A DNA stretch of 37,057 bases, from assembly GCA_017937865.1 (NCBI GenBank), contig JAGBCU010000043.1:1-37057 (forward strand). The letters are read 5' to 3'. The notes under the pieces were generated by a model, which saw nothing but the letters and a program-made list of their open reading frames with translations, was not told where the DNA came from and searched no databases. Origin of the DNA: Clostridia bacterium. Lineage in GTDB: Bacteria; Bacillota; Clostridia; Oscillospirales; Acutalibacteraceae. The position numbers and the translations under genes are program-made. Of this stretch, positions 25,137-33,220 are shown one piece after another. Numbering within the stretch: position 1 is the stretch's first letter; each line of letters opens with the position of its first letter.

Positions 25137-25440
25137 AAGCCTTTCCTCCCTGTGCGAAGCATAGGGAGGGGGACCATTGCCAACAGCAATGGTGGTGGGT
25201 AGTTCTCTTACTCATTAGGTTTATGCGCATAAACAATTATAATTATCATTCTGCATATATAAGTTTTAGCATTGTTAAAAATAAACCTAAGACGTCAGCG
25301 AACTACCCACCACCGTTCCGATTTAGTAAATAAATAACAGACAGTATATCCCACGAATATACTGTCTGTTAACTTTTAATATATTGAAGAACGGTCCCCC
25401 TCCCTATTTGCTAACGCAAACAGGGATGAAAAGCTATCGC
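25137..25440. repeat. Dispersed repeat element B (complete)
   Basis: Same plan as element A. Outer inverted repeat AGGGAGGGGGACC (25163-25175) with GGTCCCCCTCCCT (25393-25405). Inner repeat GGTGGTGGGTAGTTC (25191-25205) with GAACTACCCACCACC (25300-25314). Tip hairpins: CCTCCCT/AGGGAGG with TGC-GAA-GCA inside (25145-25169), and TTTGC/GCAAA (25407-25420). A linker hairpin ACCATTGC/GCAATGGT lies at 25173-25193. The right arm adds a perfect 13-bp hairpin AACAGACAGTATA/TATACTGTCTGTT (25336-25370). No coding sequence. Confidence 0.88.
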
Positions 25441-25472
25441 AAAGCTTTAAATTTTTCTCTCTCGGCAAAGAC

Positions 25473-25608
25473 ACTGGTGACTGGCGACTGGTGACTTTAT
25501 AAATTGCTGACCGCAGGTCCCGACACTCCTAACTCCTCACTAAACAGTGAGCGAAGCCTCCGGCATCTGGTAAGTGGCATCTGGTAACTGGCCTCTGGCA
25601 TCTGGCAC
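25473..25608. repeat. Degenerate heptamer tandem repeats
   Basis: Runs with a 7-bp period: ACTGGTG, ACTGGCG, ACTGGTG (25473-25493); CACTCCT, AACTCCT, CACTAAA (25524-25544); and CCGGCAT, CTGGTAA, GTGGCAT, CTGGTAA, CTGGCCT, CTGGCAT, CTGGCAC (25560-25608). The last run ends 11 nt from the stop of the convergent gene at 25620. With element B this accounts for nearly all of the 500-nt gene-free stretch. Confidence 0.75.
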
Positions 25609-25619
25609 TTTATTTCTCT

Positions 25620-26327
25620 TCACACAAAAACTTTTTTCGCAAGCCATGCTCTGACTTTTTTACTCTTGTTTGCGTATAGCCAGAAGAAAACGAGGGCGAC
25701 GCAACAAATATCTGCAATCACAAGAATTTCGCAACTGATTATTCTGTTGTTTAAATAAAGGCAAAGTGCAGATACCGAAAGGGTAATAACCAAATCAATA
25801 AAGAAATGAAGAATCTTTGACGTCCAATGGCGTTTTCTTTGGCGGTACCAATAAATGAAATATAAAACACAAAGTGAAACTATTGCAATTATAGGTACTG
25901 CAATACCGAAATACCATTTTTCACCGCCCAAGTTTTTAGCGTAAAAAACTGCAACGTATAAAGCGGTAGCTAAAGTGTCAAAGCCCCACATAAGATAGGG
26001 ACGAAGCTTTGCGGTTAAAAACGGAAAAACAAACACTATCCATAAAAGAAGGCTTGTTGATGCAAGGTAAATAAACCAAAGGTTTTCAGGGTCAAAGAAA
26101 AGGTTAAGTAATGCACAAACAAGGTTCGGTATAAGAATAACGAAGGAAATTACTAAAGCAATAAATTTCGTTTTAACCTCTTTTGGCACAATAGGCGTAT
26201 CTGAAAAGGGTGCTTTAGCTTCAGTGTCAGTTGTTTTTATATTAGGGTTATAAATGGGTGTGTCGCAAAGGGCACATTTTTTTGCACTTGCATCAAGCTC
26301 AACACCGCAATTAACACAGTATGACAT
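25620..26327 (-). CDS. Zinc-ribbon membrane protein (DUF6320-like)
   Basis: 235 aa. The N-terminal zinc ribbon is CVNCG...CALC (Cys4, Cys7, Cys18, Cys21). After a polar linker to about residue 50 there are six or so hydrophobic segments (FIALVISFVILIPNLVCALLNLFF, FIYLASTSLLLWIVFVFPFL and others). This layout matches small DUF6320-type proteins, which are often linked to condensation-fold acyltransferases; function unknown. AAGGAGA lies before the ATG. It is the last gene of a four-gene operon, 18 nt after the acyltransferase. No classical terminator follows; heptamer repeats and element B lie immediately downstream. Confidence 0.65.
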   Translation of the reverse strand: MSYCVNCGVELDASAKKCALCDTPIYNPNIKTTDTEAKAPFSDTPIVPKEVKTKFIALVISFVILIPNLVCALLNLFFDPENLWFIYLASTSLLLWIVFVFPFLTAKLRPYLMWGFDTLATALYVAVFYAKNLGGEKWYFGIAVPIIAIVSLCVLYFIYWYRQRKRHWTSKILHFFIDLVITLSVSALCLYLNNRIISCEILVIADICCVALVFFWLYANKSKKVRAWLAKKVFV

Positions 26328-26345
26328 AAAAGTCTCCTTTATGAA

Positions 26346-27647
26346 TTATTCTCTGTTGCTTTCTATTTTAACGTGAAGCCCCATTTTTACAAGGCGGGTG
26401 AAAAATTCACGTTCAATATCATTCTCTTCATATATGTTAGCAAACGTAAACATAAGCTTGTCCTCAAAGGTTGCTATGCCGCATCTTGCCGCGTTAAGCT
26501 TACCCGGTCCCGGCATAAGATAAACCTTTTCAATATGCTCCTTCATATCCTCGGGAAGCTTTACCGCACCTAAATTTGAAAGTAAAGAGGTGGTAGTTTG
26601 CTCGGCGGTTATGAGGAATGAAATGCCTACGCCTAAATCCTTAATAGCAAGGGGCAAATATTTTAAAACAGGGTTTCTTTCAAGACCTAAATTTGCCGTT
26701 ACCATAGCGTTAAGCTTCTTTTCGTCATTTGCAAGGCGAAGCTGTAAAGCAACTGTTTTTAAAAGCTCGTCAAAGGTGTATTCGCCTAAATTAGGGTCTA
26801 CCTTTACTCTTAAGCAAATTGAGTAATTTCTTAAGGTTTCAGAGCCGTAAGTGCCTCGTAAATCAATAGGCACCTGAACGGAAACCTCTTTTAATTTTTT
26901 CTTTTCACGTAATTGCTTTTGACAATGAACGTCAAGAAGGAGTGCGGCGAAAAACTCGGTAATAGTTACGCCTTTTGATTTCGTTATTTTATGAAGCTCT
27001 GAGAATGAAATTGTACCTGCGGTAATGTTGACCATGTGTTTTGGTAATTTCGTTCCTACCGCATGATAAACCCATTTATCGCTTCTTTTAATTTTGCCGT
27101 GAGAGGAGGCGTTTTTTGCAAATGAATCCTCAAGCTCTCTTTTTGTAGGCTCCTCATTTATATCAAGGACAAATCCGCCCGTTGAAATTGTATGACCTAA
27201 AAGTCGAAGATATTCCGCTACAAGCGTGCAGGTGAAAACAGAGGCACCGTGACCGTCTGAAAGAGCGTGGTAGGTGTCCACCGCGATTTTTTTACCGTGA
27301 TAATAAACTCTGAAAAGATAACCGTCGTTTTCTTTGAATTTAACTCTATGACAAGGGTTTTTTACGTCGGGATTTACCGACGGACATTTCGTAGGATTCT
27401 TTTCAAAGTAATACCAAAACAAGCCTCGTCTTATTCGAACGTCAAATTCGGGAAAACGAGGCATAATTCTTTCTAAAGCGGTTTTCAAAATGTCAGGGTC
27501 AATCTCGGTCTTTAATTCAACAGAAAATCTGAAAATATTAGACCAAGTGCTTGTGTTCTGACCGGGGAAAACCGAAGCAGCGTTATCAAGTTTAAACCAT
27601 TCAGGTAACTGTGAGTTTCTTTTTTTAGGAGCTTTAGCTTCTGTCAC
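26346..27647 (-). CDS. Condensation-fold acyltransferase (alcohol acetyltransferase-like)
   Basis: 433 aa, soluble. The key motif is DTYHALSDGHGAS (His127, Asp131, Gly132), the HxxxDG catalytic motif of the chloramphenicol acetyltransferase/condensation-domain superfamily. The first His of the common HHxxxDG form is Tyr126 here. The second half has QVPIDLRGTYGSETLRNYSI, which is the expected region for the bridging sheet and DFGWG-like loop, though a clear DFGWG is not visible. GTG start with AGGAG. Acceptor and donor are unknown; it may acylate a lipid, alcohol or peptide. Its stop is 18 nt before the zinc-ribbon membrane protein gene. Confidence 0.72.
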   Translation of the reverse strand: MTEAKAPKKRNSQLPEWFKLDNAASVFPGQNTSTWSNIFRFSVELKTEIDPDILKTALERIMPRFPEFDVRIRRGLFWYYFEKNPTKCPSVNPDVKNPCHRVKFKENDGYLFRVYYHGKKIAVDTYHALSDGHGASVFTCTLVAEYLRLLGHTISTGGFVLDINEEPTKRELEDSFAKNASSHGKIKRSDKWVYHAVGTKLPKHMVNITAGTISFSELHKITKSKGVTITEFFAALLLDVHCQKQLREKKKLKEVSVQVPIDLRGTYGSETLRNYSICLRVKVDPNLGEYTFDELLKTVALQLRLANDEKKLNAMVTANLGLERNPVLKYLPLAIKDLGVGISFLITAEQTTTSLLSNLGAVKLPEDMKEHIEKVYLMPGPGKLNAARCGIATFEDKLMFTFANIYEENDIEREFFTRLVKMGLHVKIESNRE

Positions 27648-27682
27648 GGTAATTCTCCTGTAGTTAAGTTTGTTTTGTGAAA

Positions 27683-28000
27683 TCAGCCGATTTTAACGGC
27701 ATCCTTGATTTTGATTTTTCCAACGAATGGGATTTTCAAAAAACCGTTGCATTTGTCATCGGTAAAAGTAAGGTTAACGTCAACTGCTTTGCCGGGGAAT
27801 TCGTCAATTTCTGCTTTTGCAATAATAGTGTCAACCTCTACTATAACGTCCTTAAGCTCAATGTCGGGCATTTCGAAATCGTTGTTTTCAAGCTCAATGT
27901 CAATTTCGTAATTGCCGTCATCATTTTTGATTTCGAAAACAGCAACACCGGTGTAAAACATATGATCGATGTTTACTTTGTATTTACCAAGACCTAACAT
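27683..28000 (-). CDS. Small acidic protein of unknown function
   Basis: 105 aa, not recognised. It is acidic and alternates hydrophobic and charged residues (YEIDIELENNDFEMPDIELKDVIVEVDT), suggesting an all-beta fold, possibly of the lipid- or ligand-binding type. No signal peptide or membrane helix. A strong GGAGG lies before the ATG at 28000. It sits between the LRR-dockerin gene (34 nt) and the acyltransferase gene (35 nt), inside the same operon with no hairpin between, so it is a real gene. Function open; a carrier or partner of the acyltransferase is one guess. Confidence 0.7.
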   Translation of the reverse strand: MLGLGKYKVNIDHMFYTGVAVFEIKNDDGNYEIDIELENNDFEMPDIELKDVIVEVDTIIAKAEIDEFPGKAVDVNLTFTDDKCNGFLKIPFVGKIKIKDAVKIG

Positions 28001-28034
28001 AATATAACCTCCGTAAGAGAAATATTGTTTTTAA

Positions 28035-29468
28035 TTAAAACCAACCGATAACGCCTGAGGTGTATTGTAAAATTCTTAAAGCGTCATTCATTGTGATTTT
28101 GCCGTCAGAAGAGTAGTCAACGTTTGCAACCGCCGCCTGAGCTTCAGTTAATTTAAGTGTGCCTGAAGCAGCGTGAAGAGCGGCTCTTGCATCAAAAAGA
28201 GTTACAATTCCGTCACCGTCAAGGTCGCCGGGCACGTTATAAACAGTGTTTGCAAGAATGAGAAATCTTCCTGTGTAGTTAACCTGAGTGCCTACGAATC
28301 TTGTATGAGGTGAGCCGTTTACGCAAATTGAATTCCAGTTATTTGCGTTATAAATTTTTGCACCTAACGGGCTTATATGCTCGGGCAAGCTGTTGAATTT
28401 TATAATGATATTGCCGTTAGGCTGAAACTCCTGACCGTTACAGTAAAGCTTAACATCGTAGCAATATGCTTCAGTGAATCTTGTTGTAACGTTGTGAGCA
28501 ACCGTTGTGGGGTCAACGGGTGTTGCGACAACCTCAACGTTACCCTCGGGTAAAACCCCATAAGCATCATATACGGTAACGTTTGAATTAGCATCGGTAA
28601 GAGTGCGGAAGGCAGTTATTATATTCTGAGGTAAGCCGATATATCTCAAATAGTAATAAGTGTAGGTGTTTTTAACGCAAGATATACCGTTGGTGTAATA
28701 ATAGAACTTATGATTCTGAGAATCAATTCCGCCTAAAAGCGCATCTTCTTGAATGTTTCTGAGTGAAAACGGTAAAGCAAGATACTTAAGTGATCTGCAG
28801 TAAGCGAGAGAATATTCACCGAGAATTTCAAGGTTATCGCTTAAACGTAAGCTTGAAAGATTCCAGCAATATGAAAAAGCATTTGATTCAAGCTCTGTTA
28901 CAGTGTTTGCCATATCAACGCTTGTTAAATTATAGCAATGGTCGAATGCCTGAGATTCAATTTTTTTTACACCGTAAGGCATAGCGAAATGACCGCCTCT
29001 ACCGGCAGGGAAGCTTACAAGGGTGTTAAGGCTTCCGTAATTATCTAAAGTATAAAGCACACCGTCTATTGATTTTAATCTTGTGTTATTAGGGTCAACG
29101 TCAATAGCATAAAGCGAAGTGCAGAGGTTAAAGGGGTTTCCTGAAATTGAAGTAACCGTTGCAGGAATATATACGTATGTAATATTGCTGTTGCCTTTAA
29201 ACGTAGAGGCTGAAATAACAGAAACGGGAAATCCGTTTATGTAAGAGGGGATAATTACTTGTGTTGCTGTGCCGGTATATTTTGTTATAGCAAGCTTTTG
29301 AGGGTTATTTGTTGGTACTAATCTGTATTGAAAGTCACTTGCCGAAGCCACAACGGGTGCAGTGCTTTTCGTGTTGTCGGCGGCAAATGCATTTGTGCCT
29401 GAAAACAATGTGCAGGTTGTTAAAATGCAAACGCACAGCAAATAGCACAAAATTCGCTTTGTATTCAA
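28035..29468 (-). CDS. Secreted leucine-rich-repeat (BspA-type) protein with dockerin
   Basis: About 477 aa. Signal peptide (RILCYLLCVCILTTCTLFSG..AFA) followed by several BspA-type LRR units between about residues 75 and 240 (FKGNSNITYVYIPATVTSI, FDHCYNLTSVDMANTVTEL, FSYCWNLSSLRLSDNLEIL). Next is a beta-rich region, then a C-terminal type I dockerin-like module with two calcium loops (GDLDGDGIVTLFDARAAL and NVDYSSDGKITMNDALRIL). The dockerin implies docking to a cohesin, a cellulosome-like or surface scaffold. The reading frame opens with GTG at 29477, directly against AAGGA; the TTG at 29468 has 10-nt spacing and is slightly favoured. First gene of a four-gene operon. Confidence 0.85.
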   Translation of the reverse strand: MNTKRILCYLLCVCILTTCTLFSGTNAFAADNTKSTAPVVASASDFQYRLVPTNNPQKLAITKYTGTATQVIIPSYINGFPVSVISASTFKGNSNITYVYIPATVTSISGNPFNLCTSLYAIDVDPNNTRLKSIDGVLYTLDNYGSLNTLVSFPAGRGGHFAMPYGVKKIESQAFDHCYNLTSVDMANTVTELESNAFSYCWNLSSLRLSDNLEILGEYSLAYCRSLKYLALPFSLRNIQEDALLGGIDSQNHKFYYYTNGISCVKNTYTYYYLRYIGLPQNIITAFRTLTDANSNVTVYDAYGVLPEGNVEVVATPVDPTTVAHNVTTRFTEAYCYDVKLYCNGQEFQPNGNIIIKFNSLPEHISPLGAKIYNANNWNSICVNGSPHTRFVGTQVNYTGRFLILANTVYNVPGDLDGDGIVTLFDARAALHAASGTLKLTEAQAAVANVDYSSDGKITMNDALRILQYTSGVIGWF

Positions 29469-29510
29469 AAAGGTCACATCCTTATTAAAAGTTATATTTC
29501 AACAAATACA

Positions 29511-29539
29511 ATTATACTATATGAGAAAATCAAATTCAA
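29511..29539 (-). promoter_or_regulatory. Promoter of the LRR-dockerin operon
   Basis: Minus-strand TTGAAT (29539-29534) and TATAAT (29516-29511), spacer 17 nt; leader about 35 nt. The remainder of 29540-29650 is AT-rich with nothing recognisable. Confidence 0.72.
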
Positions 29540-29649
29540 TGTAATCTTTTAACAAATATAAAAAGAAAAATATGTAACTATTGAATGTGAGAAGTCGAGT
29601 AAAGTTGAAATGAAATGCTAAAATAGAATAAAGTCAAAAAGGGAATAAA

Positions 29650-29680
29650 AAAGCAAAGCTCCGAAGACAAGCTTCGGAGC
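29650..29680 (-). terminator. Terminator of rpmB
   Basis: GCTCCGAAG (29658-29666) pairs with CTTCGGAGC (29672-29680). On the minus strand it is followed by TTTGCTTTTTT. Confidence 0.85.
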
Positions 29681-29700
29681 GTTATGCTTTAAGTGTTAAC

Positions 29701-29889
29701 TTAGATAGCGCGGGTAACCTTACCGGAGCGCAAGCAGCGTGTGCAAGCATAAACTCTACGGGGAGAGCCGTTAACGATTGCTTTTACTCTTTTAACGTTG
29801 GGCTTCCAAGTTCTGTTTGAACGTCTGTGTGAGTGAGAAACCTTGATGCCGAAAGCAACTTCCTTGTTGCAAAATTCACATTTTGCCAT
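29701..29889 (-). CDS. rpmB: 50S ribosomal protein L28
   Basis: 62 aa, full length. MAKCEFCNKEVAFGIKVSHS at the N-terminus and the second CxxC pair (CTRCLRSGKV) are characteristic, and all four cysteines are kept, the zinc-binding form. Structural protein of the large ribosomal subunit. GGAGG lies before the ATG. Monocistronic, with its own promoter and terminator, diverging from recA. Confidence 0.97.
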   Translation of the reverse strand: MAKCEFCNKEVAFGIKVSHSHRRSNRTWKPNVKRVKAIVNGSPRRVYACTRCLRSGKVTRAI

Positions 29890-29947
29890 TGAGCTGCACC
29901 TCCTTCAAAAATTTTCAAATAAAGTCTAAACATAAGACAACGAACGT

Positions 29948-29976
29948 ATAATATCACCTTTTGATTGCAAATGCAA
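29948..29976 (-). promoter_or_regulatory. Promoter of rpmB
   Basis: Minus-strand TTGCAT (29976-29971) and TATTAT (29953-29948), spacer 17 nt; leader about 50 nt. Confidence 0.68.
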
Positions 29977-30058
29977 GTGTTTTTTTCACAAATTAACGTA
30001 TTTTATGAACTTTCACATAATATTGATACAAATATTTAAAAATTTTTTTGAAAATTGC

Positions 30059-30087
30059 TTGATTTTTACAGATACATCATATATAAT
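30059..30087 (+). promoter_or_regulatory. Promoter of recA
   Basis: TTGATT (30059-30064) and TATAAT (30082-30087), spacer 17 nt. Transcript start is expected near 30094, giving a leader of about 40 nt with AAAGGAG before the ATG. Confidence 0.75.
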
Positions 30088-30098
30088 AGCACCGTAAC

Positions 30099-30112
30099 CG
30101 AACATTTGTACA
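30099..30112 (+). promoter_or_regulatory. Probable LexA (SOS) box of recA
   Basis: CGAACATTTGTACA differs at one core base from the Firmicute LexA/DinR pattern GAAC-N4-GTTC (GTAC here). It sits just after the expected transcript start, a place where a bound repressor blocks transcription. Confidence 0.65.
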
Positions 30113-30133
30113 CTTTTAAAAGGAGTAAAAACT

Positions 30134-31246
30134 ATGGCAGAAAGAACAGAAAAAACCAAAGCACTTGAAACAGCGCTTTCCCAGATAGAAAAGAATTTCG
30201 GTAAAGGTGCTATTATGCGTCTTGGCGAAAATGCAGGTCTTAACGTTGAAGCTATCCCTACCGGCTCAATAGCGCTTGACGCGGCAACCGGTATCGGCGG
30301 TCTTCCCCGTGGCAGAATTGTTGAAATATACGGTCCTGAAAGCTCGGGTAAAACAACTCTCGCTCTTCACGTTGTTGCTGAGGCACAGAAAATGGGTGGC
30401 GAGGCTGCATTTATTGATGCTGAACACGCTCTCGACCCCGTGTATGCCGCTGCTTTAGGCGTTGATATTGATTCACTTCTCGTTTCACAGCCTGATAACG
30501 GTGAACAGGCACTTGAAATTACAGAGTATCTTGCTCGTTCGGGAGCGCTTGACGTTATTGTCGTTGACTCTGTTGCAGCCCTTGTTCCTAAGGCAGAAAT
30601 TGAGGGCGAAATGGGTGACTCTCACGTTGGTCTTCACGCCCGTCTTATGTCACAGGCTTTAAGAAAATTAACAGGTGCAATTTCGAAATCAAACACAGTT
30701 GTTATCTTTATCAACCAGCTTCGTGAAAAGGTTGGTGTTATTTACGGTAACCCTGAGGTTACAACAGGTGGTAGAGCTTTAAAATTCTATTCAACTATCC
30801 GTATAGACGTAAGAAGAGTTGAACAGCTAAAGGGCCCCGGCAACGAATTTATCGGCTCACGTACGAGAGCAAAAATCGTTAAAAATAAAGTTGCTCCGCC
30901 CTTCAAAGAGGCAGAGTTTGACATTATGTTTGGCGAGGGTATTTCTAAATACGGTGAGCTTCTTGACCTTGCAGTTAAAATGGAAGTAATAAGAAAAAGC
31001 GGTGCCTGGTTCTATTACGGCGAGGAAAGACTCGGTCAGGGTAGAGATAACGTAAAAGAATATATCAGAAACACCCCCGAATTCTGTGCTGAAATTGAGG
31101 GTAAGGTTCGCGAAAATATTCAGACTCTTATTTCTGCAAGAAACCCCATTTCGAGAAGAGAGCAGGCTGCCCCCGCTCCCGCAGAGGACGTTACAAAAGA
31201 AAAGGCAAGAGCAAAGATTGATATTGCTGTTGATGACGACGAATAA
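30134..31246 (+). CDS. recA: Recombinase A
   Basis: 370 aa. Walker [10 protein letters not shown] (67-75), the catalytic Glu after EAQKMGG, Walker [14 protein letters not shown], loop L1 [21 protein letters not shown] and loop L2 [20 protein letters not shown] are all intact. The C-terminal tail is acidic (DIAVDDDE), as in other RecA proteins. ATP-dependent strand exchange and LexA cleavage. The preceding probable LexA box supports SOS control. recX follows after 2 nt, so the two are translated from one message. Confidence 0.98.
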   Translation: MAERTEKTKALETALSQIEKNFGKGAIMRLGENAGLNVEAIPTGSIALDAATGIGGLPRGRIVEIYGPESSGKTTLALHVVAEAQKMGGEAAFIDAEHALDPVYAAALGVDIDSLLVSQPDNGEQALEITEYLARSGALDVIVVDSVAALVPKAEIEGEMGDSHVGLHARLMSQALRKLTGAISKSNTVVIFINQLREKVGVIYGNPEVTTGGRALKFYSTIRIDVRRVEQLKGPGNEFIGSRTRAKIVKNKVAPPFKEAEFDIMFGEGISKYGELLDLAVKMEVIRKSGAWFYYGEERLGQGRDNVKEYIRNTPEFCAEIEGKVRENIQTLISARNPISRREQAAPAPAEDVTKEKARAKIDIAVDDDE

Positions 31247-31248
31247 TA

Positions 31249-31863
31249 ATGAAAATTACTTCAAAGCAGGGTAACGGCAACAAGATTCATATCTATATTG
31301 ACGGCGAGTATACCCTTACAGTTTATGACGATTATTGGTACTATAACGGCTTTAAAGACGGTACTGAAATTACAGAAGAAGAGCTTGCTTCCTTGAAAGA
31401 GGAGGCAGGCTTTCGCTCTGCTTATGAGAAAGGTATAACCTATCTTTCTATGAGAGCATATTCAAGAAAAGAGCTTTACGATAAGCTTAAACTGAAATAC
31501 GGCAAGGAAAGTGCCGAAAGAGCAATAGCAAAAATGCTTGATAGGGGTTATATTGACGACGAAAGCTTTTGCAAAGAGTATGCAAGGTATCTTTTCGAAG
31601 TTAAAAAATATGATATAAAGAGGATAAATTACGAGCTGAAAAGCAAAGGAATTGACTCTGAAACTATAGATAATACAATTAAAACTCTTGACAACGAGCC
31701 GATTTCGCGTATTATAGAAATGTTAAGGACAAAATACTATAATAAAGCAGAAACGGAAAAAGACAGAAAAAAACTTGTAAACCGTTTTGTAAGAATGGGT
31801 TATTCCTTCCGAGATATAAGAGAAGCTTTTTCGGAGTGCGAAATAGAGTTTCCTTCGGTTTGA
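31249..31863 (+). CDS. recX: RecX family regulator of RecA
   Basis: 204 aa, slightly longer than the minimal RecX. The helical three-repeat part begins with YLSMRAYSRKELYDKLKLKYG, then IDDESFCKEYARYLFEVKKYDIKRINYELKSKGID, typical RecX motifs, and ends with FVRMGYSFRDIREAF. It binds RecA filaments and damps RecA activity. Its ATG is 2 nt after the recA stop with no strong ribosome site, so it depends on translational coupling. Confidence 0.93.
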   Translation: MKITSKQGNGNKIHIYIDGEYTLTVYDDYWYYNGFKDGTEITEEELASLKEEAGFRSAYEKGITYLSMRAYSRKELYDKLKLKYGKESAERAIAKMLDRGYIDDESFCKEYARYLFEVKKYDIKRINYELKSKGIDSETIDNTIKTLDNEPISRIIEMLRTKYYNKAETEKDRKKLVNRFVRMGYSFRDIREAFSECEIEFPSV

Positions 31864-31891
31864 ATAATCCAAAACTAATGAGGTGAATGTT

Positions 31892-33220
31892 ATGTCACGA
31901 AAAATCGGAATGATAAGTCTTGGTTGTCCCAAAAATCAGGTGGATGCTGAAATTATGCTTAAAAAGCTTGTTGATGCGGGCTACGTGCTTGTTCAGGATG
32001 CAGACAAGGCTGATATTGTTATCGTAAACACCTGCGGTTTTATCGAGGACGCAAAAAAGGAATCTATCGATGCAATTCTTGAAATGGCAGATTTAAAGGA
32101 AGACGGAATTCTTAAAAAGATTCTCGTTACAGGCTGTCTTGCTCAAAGATATGCCGATGAGGTTATCAGCGAAATTCCTGAGGTTGACGGTGTTATAGGT
32201 ATCGGTGCTAATGCAGATATCGTAGCCGTTTGCGATGCGATTTTCGAAAACGAAGAGGTTTACAGTAGCTTTCCCGATAAAGAGCTTCTTCCTCTCGATG
32301 GTGGCAGAATTCTTACAACACCCGAATATACTGCATATCTTAAAATTGCAGACGGTTGTTCAAACTGTTGCTCTTACTGTGCAATTCCCTCTATCAGAGG
32401 TGCTTTCAGAAGCAGAAAAATGGATGACGTACTTGAAGAGGCAAATGCTCTTTGCGAAAAGGGTGTAAAGGAAATTATTCTTGTTGCGCAGGATACTACC
32501 CGTTACGGTGAAGACCTTTACGGCGAATTAAAGCTTCCCGAGCTTCTTAACGAGCTTAACAAAATCGAAAAGCTTCAATGGATAAGACTTCTTTATTGCT
32601 ATCCCGAAAGAGTGACCGACGAGCTTTTAGATGCTATTGCCGAAAACGAAAAGGTTTGCCACTATATTGATATCCCTATGCAGCATGCAGACGGTGAAAT
32701 TCTTAAAGCAATGAATAGAAAAGGGGACAAAGAAAGTCTTTTAGCTCTTGTTGAGAAAATCAGAGCAAGAATCCCCGATATGATTATAAGAACAACCTTT
32801 ATAACAGGCTTCCCCGGTGAAACTGAAGAAGCTTTTACAACTCTTTCAGCGTTTGTAAACGAAGCAAAGCTTGACAGAGTAGGTTGCTTTGCTTACTCTC
32901 GTGAGGAGGGTACACCTGCTTACGATTTTGATAATCAGATTGATTCAGAGGTTGCGGCTGAAAGAGCCGAGGTTATTATGAATCAGCAGTATACAATTTC
33001 TGAAGAAAAGCTTCAGGAATGTATCGGCAAAACCTACGATGTTCTTGTTGAGGGCTATGACCCTTACTTAGATAGCTATTACGGCAGAACGTATATGGAT
33101 TCACCCGATATTGATAATAATATCGTTTTCACCTCAGGCTACAGAATTGATGACGGTGATATTGTCCCTGTAGAAATTTTTGATAAGGATGAGTATGCAC
33201 TCATTGGTGAAGCAGTATGA
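31892..33220 (+). CDS. rimO: Ribosomal protein S12 methylthiotransferase
   Basis: 442 aa from the ATG at 31892 (MSRKIGMISLGC), which has GAGGTG about 6 nt upstream. A GTG at 31883 lies within that site and is rejected. The N-terminal domain carries the auxiliary cluster cysteines Cys12, Cys48 and Cys82. The radical-SAM domain has CSNCCSYC (CxxxCxxC, Cys156, Cys160, Cys163) followed by AIPSIRGAFRSR. A C-terminal TRAM domain binds the substrate. It methylthiolates Asp of ribosomal protein S12. The lack of tRNA-type MiaB features and the IPSIRG motif favour RimO. Its TGA overlaps the pgsA ATG (ATGA). Confidence 0.94.
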   Translation: MSRKIGMISLGCPKNQVDAEIMLKKLVDAGYVLVQDADKADIVIVNTCGFIEDAKKESIDAILEMADLKEDGILKKILVTGCLAQRYADEVISEIPEVDGVIGIGANADIVAVCDAIFENEEVYSSFPDKELLPLDGGRILTTPEYTAYLKIADGCSNCCSYCAIPSIRGAFRSRKMDDVLEEANALCEKGVKEIILVAQDTTRYGEDLYGELKLPELLNELNKIEKLQWIRLLYCYPERVTDELLDAIAENEKVCHYIDIPMQHADGEILKAMNRKGDKESLLALVEKIRARIPDMIIRTTFITGFPGETEEAFTTLSAFVNEAKLDRVGCFAYSREEGTPAYDFDNQIDSEVAAERAEVIMNQQYTISEEKLQECIGKTYDVLVEGYDPYLDSYYGRTYMDSPDIDNNIVFTSGYRIDDGDIVPVEIFDKDEYALIGEAV

